This document shows, in pieces, positions 36,015 through 42,746 of a stretch of DNA of 42,746 nt. The notes below the pieces were generated by a model, which saw only the letters and a program-made list of their open reading frames with translations, ran no database searches and had not been told where the DNA came from. Made by a program: the position numbers and the translations under genes. This DNA is from Myxococcales bacterium. GTDB taxonomy: Bacteria; Myxococcota_A; Polyangia; Palsa-1104; JAEUJZ01. Within the stretch, counting starts at the first letter, position 1, and each line of letters begins with the position of its first letter. The DNA lies in assembly GCA_016794505.1 (NCBI GenBank), contig JAEUJZ010000039.1, positions 1 through 42,746 of the forward strand. Direction: 5' to 3'.

Positions 36015-36326
36015 ATGATTGGAAGCTCCGTCGGTGGCTATCAAATCGTGCGCCTGATCGGACAGGGCGGTATGGGCGCTGTCTATGAGGCGCTGCAGGT
36101 CAAGATTGGCCGCCGAGCTGCCCTGAAGGTCCTCCTTCCTGAGCTAGCCGACGACAAAGAGCACGTCGCCCGCTTCTTCAACGAAACTTCCCGCCTGATT
36201 TTTCGTCGAGATCTCGCAGGGTTAGGTGGGCCAGGGAATGGGCAGGGAATGGCGGACTTGGGCGGCGAAGCAGCATCGCTTTCGCTGGAGCACCGTGCTC
36301 GACTCGCTGGGAGCCAGTATCGCTGA
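36015..36326 (+). pseudogene. Truncated Ser/Thr kinase: only the first 57 residues remain
   Basis: From the ATG at 36015 the frame reads a textbook kinase N-lobe: YQIVRLIGQGGMGAVYEAL, K38 in AALKVL, then ADDKEHVARFFNE. Homology stops abruptly at about 36185, where the next residues of the family (helix C and beyond) should follow. The remaining 47 codons are unrelated. The catalytic HRD and DFG motifs are absent, so the product cannot be an active kinase. The gene was probably broken by an insertion or deletion whose other side is the hairpin-rich region downstream. An upstream in-frame ATG at 35997 has no ribosome site. Confidence 0.8.
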
Positions 36327-36947
36327 TCCAGCATGGCGGTTGCCGCCACAACTTCGTGGCGCAGGTCTCCGGCAGAAAATGGAGTAGGGGCGGCGGAGAC
36401 TTCGGCACTCTGGATACCAGAGTCGCTATCGCCTACGGTTCATGGAGGGCCGCAGCGGCCTCGCCGCCCTGGCCAGGGGACGGAGAGTTGTGCGGCAGTG
36501 GTGATGCGGACAGGGACTCGGGCTTCGGCGTCGCGACTTCGCAAGTTCGCTCGGCCGAGGCTAGAGCCTTGGACGTGGGTGGAAGCGACGACCGCTGCCG
36601 CACGGACAGCTCTTGTGACGCCTGGCCCAGCGAGCGGTCAGGCTGGACTGTCGTGAACGAGCATGCGGCGAAGAGTGCGGTGCGCTCGATGGGTTGCCCT
36701 TCCGTTCACGTGCCTGCGAGCGTTCTCCTGCGAGATCCTGACGGGCGGGCTTCGCATTCCGGCCCACGCTGGATGTCGAGGTACTTGCCACAGACTGTAC
36801 TTGGTGGGGCGATGCGGGGCCTTGCGCGGAGTGCGCAGCGACATGCGACGGCGCGGGCTTCGCATTTCCGCCCGGTCGAAACGTCGTGGCAGTCGATGCA
36901 AGGCGCTCCCTCGGCCCAGCCTGCAGGGTCTGGACGGAGGGCACGGG
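36186..36947. other. Non-kinase sequence after the breakpoint, no supported gene
   Basis: Long open frames exist on several strands because the sequence is GC-rich and poor in stops, but none has a ribosome site or a recognisable product. Segments near 36737-36765 and 36855-36880 carry the motif GGGC-TTCGCATT, resembling diverged members of the hairpin family found from 36948 on. Confidence 0.45.
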
Positions 36948-37796
36948 CTGCGCAGGGTGCGAGACCTGCGCAGCGTCGCTCGCGCCGGCTTGCACGTTTC
37001 GCGACGTGGGCCGGGACGAGGACAGATTCTGCGCGGAGCCGTAGCTGCGCGCAGAAGAATCCCGATGAACAGATAGCGAACTCTGAACATGCGGGTGGGG
37101 CTGCGCGGGGTGCGAATCCCGAGCAGCGTCGCTCGCGCCGGCTTGCACGTTTCGCGACGTGGGCCGGGGCGAGGACGGACTCTGCGCGGAGCCGTAGCTG
37201 CGCGCAGCAGAATCCCGATGACCAGATCGCGAGGTCTGGCCATGCGGGTGGGGCTGCGCGGGGTGCGAATCCCGAGCAGCGTCGCTCGTGCCGGGCTGCA
37301 CGTTTCGCGACGTGGGCCGGGGCGAGGACGGGGGCTGCACAGGGTGCGAATCCCATGCAGCGTCGCTCGCGCCGGCTTGCACGTTTCGCGACGTGGGCCG
37401 AGGCGAGGACGGATTCTGCGCAGAGCCGTAGCTGCGCGCAGGGGGCTCTCTCAAGCTCACGGGCACGTTTCGCGGCGTGCGGTGAGTCGAGAGAGTCTTT
37501 CGCGCGGGCTGCGATTCCCGCGCGGAGCTTAGGCGCGTCGGTTCAGGACGCGCGGAAATTTCGTCGAGGACGCTCTGGCGCGTCCGGATGTTCTGGGAGG
37601 ACCGTTCGGAGTCCTTTTTCTCATCGTTAGGAAGCACGTCACGGGACTCCGCCGCAGACTCCTTTTTCCTCACACATCCGCGTCGCGGACAGAGGGAATG
37701 GCGAGCATCTGGGGGGCAATGCCCCGCTGCGATGTCCAATGCCTCGGTGCTTCCGGTCACGTCAATCAGCCTGACTACGAAACCCGAGCTGCGCAA
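36561..37796 (-). CDS. Doubtful 411-aa repeat ORF across the minisatellite
   Basis: This minus-strand frame starts 27 bp after the stop of the zinc-finger gene at 37824. Residues 1-110 have mixed composition. Then come in-frame 51-residue repeats rich in Ser, Arg, Pro and His (core RPTSRNVQAGASDAA, ARSYGSAQ). The last residues read KSCPCGSGRRF, similar to the start of a SEC-C zinc motif but without its final Cys-His. Against coding: the eight differences I can compare between the two 153-bp units all change the amino acid in this frame, the opposite strand is open as well, and the start has no clear ribosome site. I list it because repeat lengths are multiples of three and its spacing suits an operon. 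Confidence 0.25.
   Translation of the reverse strand: MRSSGFVVRLIDVTGSTEALDIAAGHCPPDARHSLCPRRGCVRKKESAAESRDVLPNDEKKDSERSSQNIRTRQSVLDEISARPEPTRLSSARESQPARKTLSTHRTPRNVPVSLREPPARSYGSAQNPSSPRPTSRNVQAGASDAAWDSHPVQPPSSPRPTSRNVQPGTSDAARDSHPAQPHPHGQTSRSGHRDSAARSYGSAQSPSSPRPTSRNVQAGASDAARDSHPAQPHPHVQSSLSVHRDSSARSYGSAQNLSSSRPTSRNVQAGASDAAQVSHPAQPVPSVQTLQAGPRERLASTATTFRPGGNAKPAPSHVAAHSAQGPASPHQVQSVASTSTSSVGRNAKPARQDLAGERSQARERKGNPSSAPHSSPHARSRQSSLTARWARRHKSCPCGSGRRFHPRPRL
36948..37524 (+). other. Array of hairpins with conserved loops
   Basis: Two hairpin types alternate. Type I: loop GTGCGAGA at 36948-36973 with stem CTGCGCAGG/CCTGCGCAG; loop GTGCGAAT at 37100-37127 and 37253-37280 with stem GCTGCGCGGG/CCCGAGCAGC (one mismatch); loop GTGCGAAT at 37334-37361 with stem GCTGCACAGG/CCCATGCAGC (two mismatches); loop CTGCGATT at 37501-37524 with stem CGCGCGGG/CCCGCGCG. 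Type II: CACGT-TTCGCG-ACGTG at 36993-37008, 37146-37161, 37299-37314 and 37380-37395; and GCACG-TTTCGCGG-CGTGC at 37463-37480, extended by CTCAC/GTGAG. Loops are conserved while stem sequences change and largely keep pairing, which points to a structured RNA or DNA element rather than chance. Confidence 0.55.
36973..37440. repeat. 153-bp minisatellite, two full units, one 81-bp unit and a partial one
   Basis: Units begin with GCGTCGCTCG at 36973, 37126, 37279 and 37360. The first two are 153 bp and differ at about 11 positions. The third is 81 bp, lacking 72 bp internally. The fourth runs to about 37440 and then diverges. Each unit contains CACGT-TTCGCG-ACGTG, and each of the first three ends in a hairpin with the loop GTGCGAAT. 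Short diverged relatives appear on both sides. Confidence 0.85.
37608..37629 (+). terminator. Terminator-like hairpin with T-run after the hairpin array
   Basis: AGGAC at 37608-37612 pairs with GTCCT at 37621-37625 around the loop CGTTCGGA, followed by TTTT. Stem is short but the shape fits an intrinsic terminator on the plus strand, i.e. on the side where a transcript through the hairpin array would end. Confidence 0.4.
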
Positions 37797-37823
37797 CCTT
37801 TATTTTGCAACACAACGGAATGT

Positions 37824-38378
37824 CTACATTCTTTGTCGCCGAACTGGGAGCGCCTTTATATTGTCAATGGGAAGGTTGTTCATCTTGATCTCATACGGGA
37901 TGGCCTCTTCAAAACTCCCGGCCTCGCCCATGTCAGGATATGGGTAAACGCTGGAAATGAATCGAATTTGATACAGAGTCGCCAATGGCACCGATGGGGG
38001 CTCAAACGGCTGCAAGCTGAAATATTCATCTGTAGCCCGGCGCCGATTGATATCGAGCCGCCCTCTGCTCCGGCCCTTTGCATCCCTACCAACCGGCACA
38101 ATTGGGAACCAAACGTAATCCCGACCGCACCACAGTCCGGCGCGGTAACCGATCGCGTTTTCGGGGGCTTGTCGCCGCAGCCGCTCCTCGAAGGCAGCCA
38201 GCCAAGCGGCAAACCGGGTTTGGATGCTGCGCTCGTAGCTCGTTCGCTCGCGGTTTCGCCGCCGAGCCTCGCTGTGGTGCGCGCTTATCCGGCATTCATC
38301 GCTGCAATAGATCGCGTCGGCCCGCTTGTCCGGAGCCACCTCTTTCTGACACATCTTGCACAAGATAACGTGGCTCAT
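37824..38378 (-). CDS. 184-aa zinc-finger protein of unknown function
   Basis: The ATG follows GGAGG by eight bases. The N-terminus carries C7-x2-C10-x14-C25-x3-C29-R, a zinc-binding module with exactly the spacing seen in the coiled-coil protein at 26421. A basic helix follows (RRRNRERTSYERSIQTRFA), then a beta-rich domain with LWCGRDYVWFPIVP, LDINRRRATDEYF and a acidic/aromatic end. I do not recognise the family. The gene lies directly downstream of the two 11-bp repeat arrays at 38516-38790, so its product may bind them; this is inference from position. GC content is lower than in the neighbouring genes, consistent with transfer. Confidence 0.75.
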   Translation of the reverse strand: MSHVILCKMCQKEVAPDKRADAIYCSDECRISAHHSEARRRNRERTSYERSIQTRFAAWLAAFEERLRRQAPENAIGYRAGLWCGRDYVWFPIVPVGRDAKGRSRGRLDINRRRATDEYFSLQPFEPPSVPLATLYQIRFISSVYPYPDMGEAGSFEEAIPYEIKMNNLPIDNIKALPVRRQRM

Positions 38379-38515
38379 CGTGAAACCTCCGAGGAAGACA
38401 CTATTGTACGTTGTGTGACGCTATCTGCGTTCGTGTCTGCGTGCTGCTCGTCTCGTGCTGATTCATAAATAGCGCAGGATTTATTCACGTGATGGATCTG
38501 CGACCGAACGCGAGG

Positions 38516-38581
38516 CGTTGGTTATTCGTTCAATTCCCGTTCGACATAGGTTCAGCATCCGTTCAGGATCCGTCAAGACTC
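38516..38581 (+). repeat. Left array of six 11-bp helically phased repeats
   Basis: Six consecutive 11-bp units start at 38516, 38527, 38538, 38549, 38560 and 38571: CGTTGGTTATT, CGTTCAATTCC, CGTTCGACATA, GGTTCAGCATC, CGTTCAGGATC and CGTCAAGACTC. The consensus is roughly CGTTCANNATC. The array lies 138 bp upstream of the start of the zinc-finger gene at 38378. Confidence 0.75.
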
Positions 38582-38658
38582 AGTCTGCGAAAATCCTGTG
38601 CACCGATCGATTTGCAGAAAACTTTCAGATAGATAGCGTGATTAAATAGACATTTCAG

Positions 38659-38790
38659 GAACGAATCCCGAACGCCTACAGTCCGCGTATTGAACGGGTC
38701 GAGCACCCATGCTGAACGTCTGCTGTACTGCTCACGAACGTCTGCTGTACTGCTCACGGACGTCTGACGTACTGCTCGCGCAGGGCTGCG
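38659..38790 (+). repeat. Right array of twelve 11-bp phased units, opposite in sense to the left array
   Basis: Units of exactly 11 bp start with G at 38659, 38670, 38681, 38692, 38703, 38714, 38725, 38736, 38747, 38758, 38769 and 38780. Many read GAACG (38659, 38670, 38692, 38714, 38736) or GTACTGCTC (38725, 38747, 38769). The last six form three near-perfect 22-bp repeats of GAACGTCTGCT plus GTACTGCTCAC. GAACG is the reverse complement of the CGTTC box of the left array, so the two arrays face each other across about 77 bp of AT-richer sequence (38582-38658). Confidence 0.75.
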
Positions 38791-39601
38791 TATTCACTGT
38801 CTGCTTGGCTGCGTGCCGATGCGGCTTGCTGTGATGTGGACTGCCGCGTTGATGCGGCGATGCGCCGATGCTTCGACCCAAGCCTGCTTGCAGCGGAGAA
38901 CGGCCCGGTGCTGAGCGAACGCGACGGCAGATCACCTCGGCCCGAAGCGCCATCGTCGAGCTTGGTCCTGAGCCGGCATTCTCGGCACATGCCATCCATC
39001 ACGCGAACGACCGAACGCGAAGCCTGCCCGGCCGAACAGCGCCGCGTCCTCGGCGAAGGGCGAGTGCTCTGGCGACGCGGACACGCCGCTTCCGTCACGC
39101 GAACGCGAACGCCAAATCGATCCCATCGCAGCCTGATCCGCAGCCGGTCGCGCTGTCACTGGCGCAGCCAGTTCTGCCGCCAGCAGCGCGCCGCGCCTGA
39201 TGTCAATTGCGCAGCCCGTTGCGGAGCCAGATCCGCAGCCATTTGCGCAGCACAAACGCAGCCATTCTCGGATTCTCAGCGCATCGGAAAAACTGGATCA
39301 AGGGATGAAGAAGACTCGCACTCTGCGACGGTGTGTTTCTTGCAACGTGACACCTTAGGATGGCAGCGCAAATGGCACCGCACGTGGCTGCGGCAAGCGC
39401 GCCCTGATGGCATCAGGAAGGGCTGCGTAGGGCGCTCCGCGACTGGCTGTGCCGCTGAGTACCCAAGCTGCTGAACAGAAGGTGTCCGCGCTGTGGCTCA
39501 ACGAAATGAACGCGAACGCGACTCAAACCCGGTGCCGCGGCTCGGCGCTGCGACTCACGCCTTTGGCTGGCGTGCTCCAGCCGGATGTCCGCTGCGGTCC
39601 G
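38791..39601. other. 810-bp region with degenerate short-period repeats, no supported gene
   Basis: A 212-codon plus frame and several shorter frames cover this part, but composition is biased (Arg/Ser/Cys) and no ribosome site or family is seen. Between about 39208 and 39267 the sequence has 12-bp periodicity with GCAGCC cores (ttgcgcagcccg, ttgcggagccag, atccgcagccat, ttgcgcagcaca). It can fold into GCGGA-GCCAGA-TCCGC nested inside GCGCA/TGCGC. Confidence 0.5.
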
Positions 39602-40909
39602 TTAGCTCTGCAGTTTCTCGGCCAGCATCATGCGCAGCTTGGCCAGATCGACTTCAGAGAGATTGGCGCGCAGCAGAGAGGCAAGCTGCGGCACATATGC
39701 AGAGTCGTCTGCACGAGTTGCCAGCAGATCGGCGACGCGACGCAGGCCGACGTTGGCGACGCTGCTGGCGTCGGCGTAGTGACGTGCGGTGGTGGTGAAG
39801 GACGAGTGGCCCAGCGCCGCGGCAACGTGATGCGCGGTCGCACCTGCATCCAGCGCCAGCGTTGCGTTCAGGCCGCGCAGGCTGTGTGGGCAGACGCGCG
39901 GAAGACCCAGCTGCTCGCAGAGGATTCGCAGGCGATAGCGGATGAGGTCGCGCGTGTGCTGCGCCTCGCCCGGGGGACCGAGCAGTGGCGCATCGGGCGG
40001 CTTGTCCTTGGCATGCCGAAGCAGGATCGCACGCAGGGTGTCGGGGACCTGCAGGCGCCGACGCGCGTTGCTGGTCTTGCCGAACGGGACCCACAGGATG
40101 CGTCCCTCGTCGTCGAGATCGCGGGCCACGCGGACCAGCGCCTCGGTCGGGCGCAGACCCAGAAAGATCTGCATCAGGATCGCGGTCGCGCCTGCATCCA
40201 GCGCTTGCGCGCGCTCCAGAGCGGCAGCCACGAGCTTGCGCGCCTCATCGATGCGGAGCTGCTGCTTGCCGCGTCGCGCGCGGCCGATGGGGCGGACCTC
40301 TGCAAACGGGTTGTGGCCGACGTAGCGACGGCTGATCGCCCACTTGTAGAAGTGCTTCACGCGGCGGAGCAGCAGGTGATGCGAGTCGTTCGCAATCGGC
40401 TCGCCGTTGGTTTTCTTGCGCCGCGTCTCGTCGAGGTAGAGCTGCTGCGCACGTTCGGCATCGATCGACGACAGCGCGTGGTCGAGCGGCAGGAACGGAC
40501 GCAGCATGCGCCCGACTTTGTCGGCGGTATCCTGCGTGACGCCACGCTCGACGAGGTTCTGCAAGTATTCATCCAGCGCATCGCCAAACCGTCGGCCTGC
40601 ATGGCGCTCCAGTTGGCCCGCGAGATCGGCCCGAAGTGCGAGGGCCGCCTCCAGTGAGTCAGCGACCATCGCCTTGCGCTGCACGCCATCGAGCAGCACA
40701 AGACGCCACTTGTTCCCGTTCTTATAGGGACCAAGCACGCGCGCAGTTTTGGGCATGGCGTGCTCATTTTCGCACGCGTCGCCGTCGCTGAGAACCGTAG
40801 TCGTTGCGGATACATGCGCGGTCTGGGTACGACGTCGCCGTCTGCGCTGCGCCTTGCGCACCGACTCGGCGAGCGCGGCTAGGTCTGGGCCTTGCGAGAT
40901 GCGCTTCAT
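39602..40909 (-). CDS. Tyrosine recombinase / phage-type integrase
   Basis: The 435-aa product has a basic N-terminal tail, an SAM-like core-binding domain (about 105-200) and a catalytic domain with all expected residues: R253 in LGLRPTEAL, K278, H342-S-L-R345, H368 in ALGHSS and Y378 in ARHYAD. By family knowledge it cuts and joins DNA through a 3'-phosphotyrosine. I place the start at the ATG at 40909, which overlaps the stop of the upstream transporter gene (ATGA). An internal ATG (residue 52, MPKTARVLGPY) is the alternative and would give a more usual N-terminus. The overlap with a transporter gene is unusual for an integrase and suggests gene fusion of two units by rearrangement or true coupling. 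Confidence 0.9.
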   Translation of the reverse strand: MKRISQGPDLAALAESVRKAQRRRRRRTQTAHVSATTTVLSDGDACENEHAMPKTARVLGPYKNGNKWRLVLLDGVQRKAMVADSLEAALALRADLAGQLERHAGRRFGDALDEYLQNLVERGVTQDTADKVGRMLRPFLPLDHALSSIDAERAQQLYLDETRRKKTNGEPIANDSHHLLLRRVKHFYKWAISRRYVGHNPFAEVRPIGRARRGKQQLRIDEARKLVAAALERAQALDAGATAILMQIFLGLRPTEALVRVARDLDDEGRILWVPFGKTSNARRRLQVPDTLRAILLRHAKDKPPDAPLLGPPGEAQHTRDLIRYRLRILCEQLGLPRVCPHSLRGLNATLALDAGATAHHVAAALGHSSFTTTARHYADASSVANVGLRRVADLLATRADDSAYVPQLASLLRANLSEVDLAKLRMMLAEKLQS

Positions 40910-42183
40910 GACCGGCCTCCGCGTGTTCGTAGCGCTGCTTCGATTCGCGCAGACCAATGAAGCAGCACCGCTGCAGCCAACAGCGACACCGCCGCCAGCG
41001 CAGCGAAGAAGCGATGATGCGGCCAGCGCGCCCACAGAAGTCCGAGCAGTCCTGCCGCGAGATTTCCGATGGCACCGGCCGCAAACCACAGCCCAATCGC
41101 TTGGCCGCTGCGACCCGCAGGCGCGAGGCGCGTGACCAGCGACATCGTGAGCGGCCCAAGGAATAGCTCTGCGATCGATAGCAGGACATAGCAGCCGAAC
41201 AGCCACGCGGGACTTACTCGCGCAGCGTCGCCATAGCGCAGCGATGCAGCAGCGAGCAGCGCGAATGCGGCGGCTGTCAAGACGTAGCCCCAGACCATCT
41301 TCAGCGGCGTGGACGGCTCGGCATCGTAGTGGCGCAGCCAGCTTGCAAACAGGCCCCAGCATGGCAAGAGCACGATCACGAGCAGGCCATGCAGCGACGC
41401 AAAGTCCGTCGGGCCGATCGAAACTGAATGACCATTCAGTGTGATCGATCGCGCGGTGTTGGATTCTGCGAACAGCGCCAGCGATCCGCCGGGCTGCAGC
41501 GCGGTCAGCCAGAACACGACGGCGAGCGCGGACAGCAGCCAGACTGCATGCCATCGATCGCGCGTATGCGCATCGCAGTGATCTGCATGATGCGTGCTCG
41601 GGCGTATCGCTTCGGCCTGAGCCAAACGACTGGCCAACATCGCCAGCAGCAGCGCTCCGAGCAGCATCACCAGCGTCGCAACGGTAAACAATCGCGGCCA
41701 GTGAGCACCCGCCCACGCGCACTCTGCGCACAGCGGGCCGACGATGCCGGCGATGTTGATTGCGAGGTACTGAATCAGGAAGCTGCGATTTCGCTGCGCG
41801 TCATCGGTGCCGCAGCTACCGATCAGCGTCGCCATACTCGGGCGAAACAGACTGTGACCTGCGATCAGCACGACCATCGCGGGCCACAGCAGCGGCGTGA
41901 TATCCGACGCCAGCAGTGCATTGCCCAGCGTCAGCAGCGCAGCGCCAAGCAGCAGCCCCGTCGTCGGACCGAGCTTACGATCGGTCAGCATGCCGCCGGG
42001 AAGTCCGCCGACGTACGACAGCGCGTTGAACAGACCGAAGATCAGCAGCGCCGCCGACTCAGTGAAGCCGTGGCGGTGATGCAGGTACAGAACAAACAAC
42101 GGCAGGGTCGCGGTGAACGCGAACCGCTCGCAGCCCTGCACGACGCAGAGCAGCGTCAGGGCACACGTCGGGCGTGTGGACAT
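40906..42183 (-). CDS. POT/PTR-family oligopeptide transporter
   Basis: The 425-aa product is a polytopic membrane protein with about 12 hydrophobic segments. The N-terminal part reads ERFAFTATLPLFVLYL and GGLPGGMLTDRKLGP, the cytoplasmic loop motif of MFS/POT carriers. The later part has ALFAESNTARS and a stretch YVLLSIAELFLGPLTMSLVT, the POT signature that includes the G/A-E-L-x-x-x-P motif, followed by GLWFAAGAIGNLAAGLLG. By family knowledge it imports di- and tripeptides with protons. The ERF segment corresponds to the E-x-x-E-R motif of the family in shortened form (GCERF), so a substrate other than ordinary peptides is possible. It is followed by the integrase with a 4-bp overlap. Confidence 0.85.
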   Translation of the reverse strand: MSTRPTCALTLLCVVQGCERFAFTATLPLFVLYLHHRHGFTESAALLIFGLFNALSYVGGLPGGMLTDRKLGPTTGLLLGAALLTLGNALLASDITPLLWPAMVVLIAGHSLFRPSMATLIGSCGTDDAQRNRSFLIQYLAINIAGIVGPLCAECAWAGAHWPRLFTVATLVMLLGALLLAMLASRLAQAEAIRPSTHHADHCDAHTRDRWHAVWLLSALAVVFWLTALQPGGSLALFAESNTARSITLNGHSVSIGPTDFASLHGLLVIVLLPCWGLFASWLRHYDAEPSTPLKMVWGYVLTAAAFALLAAASLRYGDAARVSPAWLFGCYVLLSIAELFLGPLTMSLVTRLAPAGRSGQAIGLWFAAGAIGNLAAGLLGLLWARWPHHRFFAALAAVSLLAAAVLLHWSARIEAALRTRGGRS

Positions 42184-42264
42184 GGGTGTCCCTCCAAGGC
42201 GCAGCGCGTGGGGCGCTGCCGGATGCGTCGCCTCCGCGTTGAGCAGGGGCGCTATGGGGTTCGG

Positions 42265-42525
42265 TTAGTCGGCGGTGTCGGCGGGTGGATCGCTATCGGT
42301 CGGCTTCGCCCAGCGACGCTTGCCGCCGCGCGCACCGATGCGCGACATGTGCTCGCGATCGGCGCTGACGTTCACGCCGCCGATGCGGCCTGCGATGCGG
42401 GCTTCTTCCGACGTGAACTGATGGGCGGTACCGGCGGCCTGGGCGGCGCGACCGCCTTGGCTGGCAAGCTCGCGGCGACGCTCGACGGAGAGCAGGGCGA
42501 ATCCACGCTTGCGGCGCGCGGTCAT
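42265..42525 (-). CDS. KGG-motif stress-type small protein
   Basis: The 86-aa product contains three Gly-Gly units in a KGG-like pattern: KRGFALLSVERRRELASQGG, EEARIAGRIGG and MSRIGARGGKRRW. This is the layout of the con-10/GsiB-type hydrophilic stress proteins. Family members accumulate under stress, and their molecular role is uncertain. It is very basic and has no cysteine. The start overlaps the stop of a 36-aa Cys-rich peptide upstream by ATGA. It precedes the transporter gene by 81 bp on the same strand. Confidence 0.7.
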   Translation of the reverse strand: MTARRKRGFALLSVERRRELASQGGRAAQAAGTAHQFTSEEARIAGRIGGVNVSADREHMSRIGARGGKRRWAKPTDSDPPADTAD

Positions 42526-42632
42526 GGCAGGCCGGCTCGTCGCGCAGAAACGAGAGCGACGAGTGCGCGCGTGGCATCTTCATGCGGGGGGCAGCAGACA
42601 GAGCAATAGATACACGAGGGGCGTTCGGGCAT
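42522..42632 (-). CDS. 36-aa Cys-rich micropeptide, coupled to the KGG gene
   Basis: The ATG at 42632 follows CTGGAGG by seven bases. The product starts MPERPSCIYCSVCCPPHED and continues with an Ala/Val/Arg helix, ending LVSARRAGLP. Four cysteines and a His in C-x2-C-x2-C-C-x2-H could bind zinc or an iron-sulfur group. The stop codon overlaps the next ATG (ATGA), typical of coupled translation. Too short for a family assignment, but the ribosome site and overlap support it as a real gene. Confidence 0.55.
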   Translation of the reverse strand: MPERPSCIYCSVCCPPHEDATRALVALVSARRAGLP

Positions 42633-42746
42633 CGCGGGGCCTCCAGAGCGCGCAGTGCTTGAGATCAGATCGCCCCGGCGATACGCTGCGCGCCGTTCCG
42701 CGGGGCTTACCGGCTACCGAGAACACGGCCCGCACCGTCTCGACCA
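42633..42746. other. Edge sequence without a supported gene
   Basis: The last 114 bp probably contain the leader and promoter of the two-gene unit at 42265-42632. No clear -10/-35 pair or RNA gene is visible. Confidence 0.4.

Noticed and set aside
37100..37127. tRNA-like T-arm because of the loop GTGCGAAT between GGG and CCC
   Set aside because: No acceptor, D or anticodon arms nearby; the loop lacks TTC and the same hairpin recurs within the minisatellite.
36356..37630. 424-codon plus-strand open frame over the minisatellite
   Set aside because: Open on several frames because the repeat unit is a stop-free multiple of three; Arg/Ala/Ser-biased product, no ribosome site, starts in sequence following the broken kinase.
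38714..38779. CRISPR array
   Set aside because: Three 22-bp repeats are directly adjacent with no spacers and belong to an 11-bp phased array.
38836..39474. 212-codon plus frame
   Set aside because: Covers degenerate 12-bp repeats, has biased composition and no ribosome site.
40910..41731. N-terminal extension giving a 709-aa integrase
   Set aside because: The extension is the antisense-frame shadow of the transporter gene on the same strand; the ATG at 40909 overlapping the transporter stop is the sensible limit.
41428..42609. 393-codon plus-strand frame
   Set aside because: Antisense to the transporter, KGG and micropeptide genes, Arg/Gln-rich low-complexity product without a family.

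Overview
The window looks like an accessory region of a GC-rich, predatory-type deltaproteobacterial genome, most likely Myxococcota (Polyangia-like). This is an inference from gene families: a membrane-anchored Ser/Thr kinase with HEAT repeats, a PEGA-domain partner, a many-bladed 'DIWAVG...HWDG' beta-propeller protein, and a very large Tc-type toxin locus. No rRNA or tRNA was found. Most long genes lie on the minus strand.

Left part (1-2.26 kb, minus strand): a graveyard of mobile and toxin pieces. It holds the 5' end of an IS701-like transposase at the edge, a broken second copy of the toxin tip of the big downstream gene, a secreted 208-aa ORF, an orphan toxin-tip-like frame, a piece of RHS shell and the 5' end of an IS5-like element. 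Several segments are near-identical to internal segments of the intact toxin gene.

Toxin operon (23.81 down to 2.26 kb, minus strand): four genes in tight order. The first encodes a 145-aa protein that looks like a detached N-terminal module of TcA. The second encodes a 4214-aa TcA whose shell carries about 24 hemopexin-like repeats plus a second, more diverged group. The third is a natural TcB-TcC fusion (SpvB, TcdB middle domains, RHS shell) ending in a JAMM/MPN metallopeptidase-like tip. The fourth encodes a 298-aa exported, lipoprotein-like protein that could be an immunity or accessory factor. By analogy with known Tc toxins, TcA would form the pore and the TcB-TcC cocoon would deliver the cleaved JAMM-like tip into a target cell.

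Middle (24.3-30.5 kb): a small secreted protein, an XRE repressor with palindromic operators divergent from a 112-aa gene, a zinc-finger/coiled-coil protein, and a serine recombinase with a triplicated C-terminal module. The recombinase abuts a beta-propeller gene that has lost its 5' end, so this is a probable insertion junction.

30.5-36.3 kb: an overlapping pair encoding a PEGA protein and a Ser/Thr kinase with HEAT repeats, facing a truncated second kinase.

36.2-39.6 kb: a region poor in convincing genes but rich in structure. It has a 153-bp minisatellite carrying hairpins with conserved loops and partly compensated stems, ending at a terminator-like hairpin. It also has a gene for a zinc-finger protein, with two arrays of 11-bp helically phased repeats upstream of it.

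39.6-42.7 kb: a tyrosine recombinase overlapping a POT-family transporter gene, and a two-gene unit of a Cys-rich 36-aa peptide and a KGG-type stress protein.
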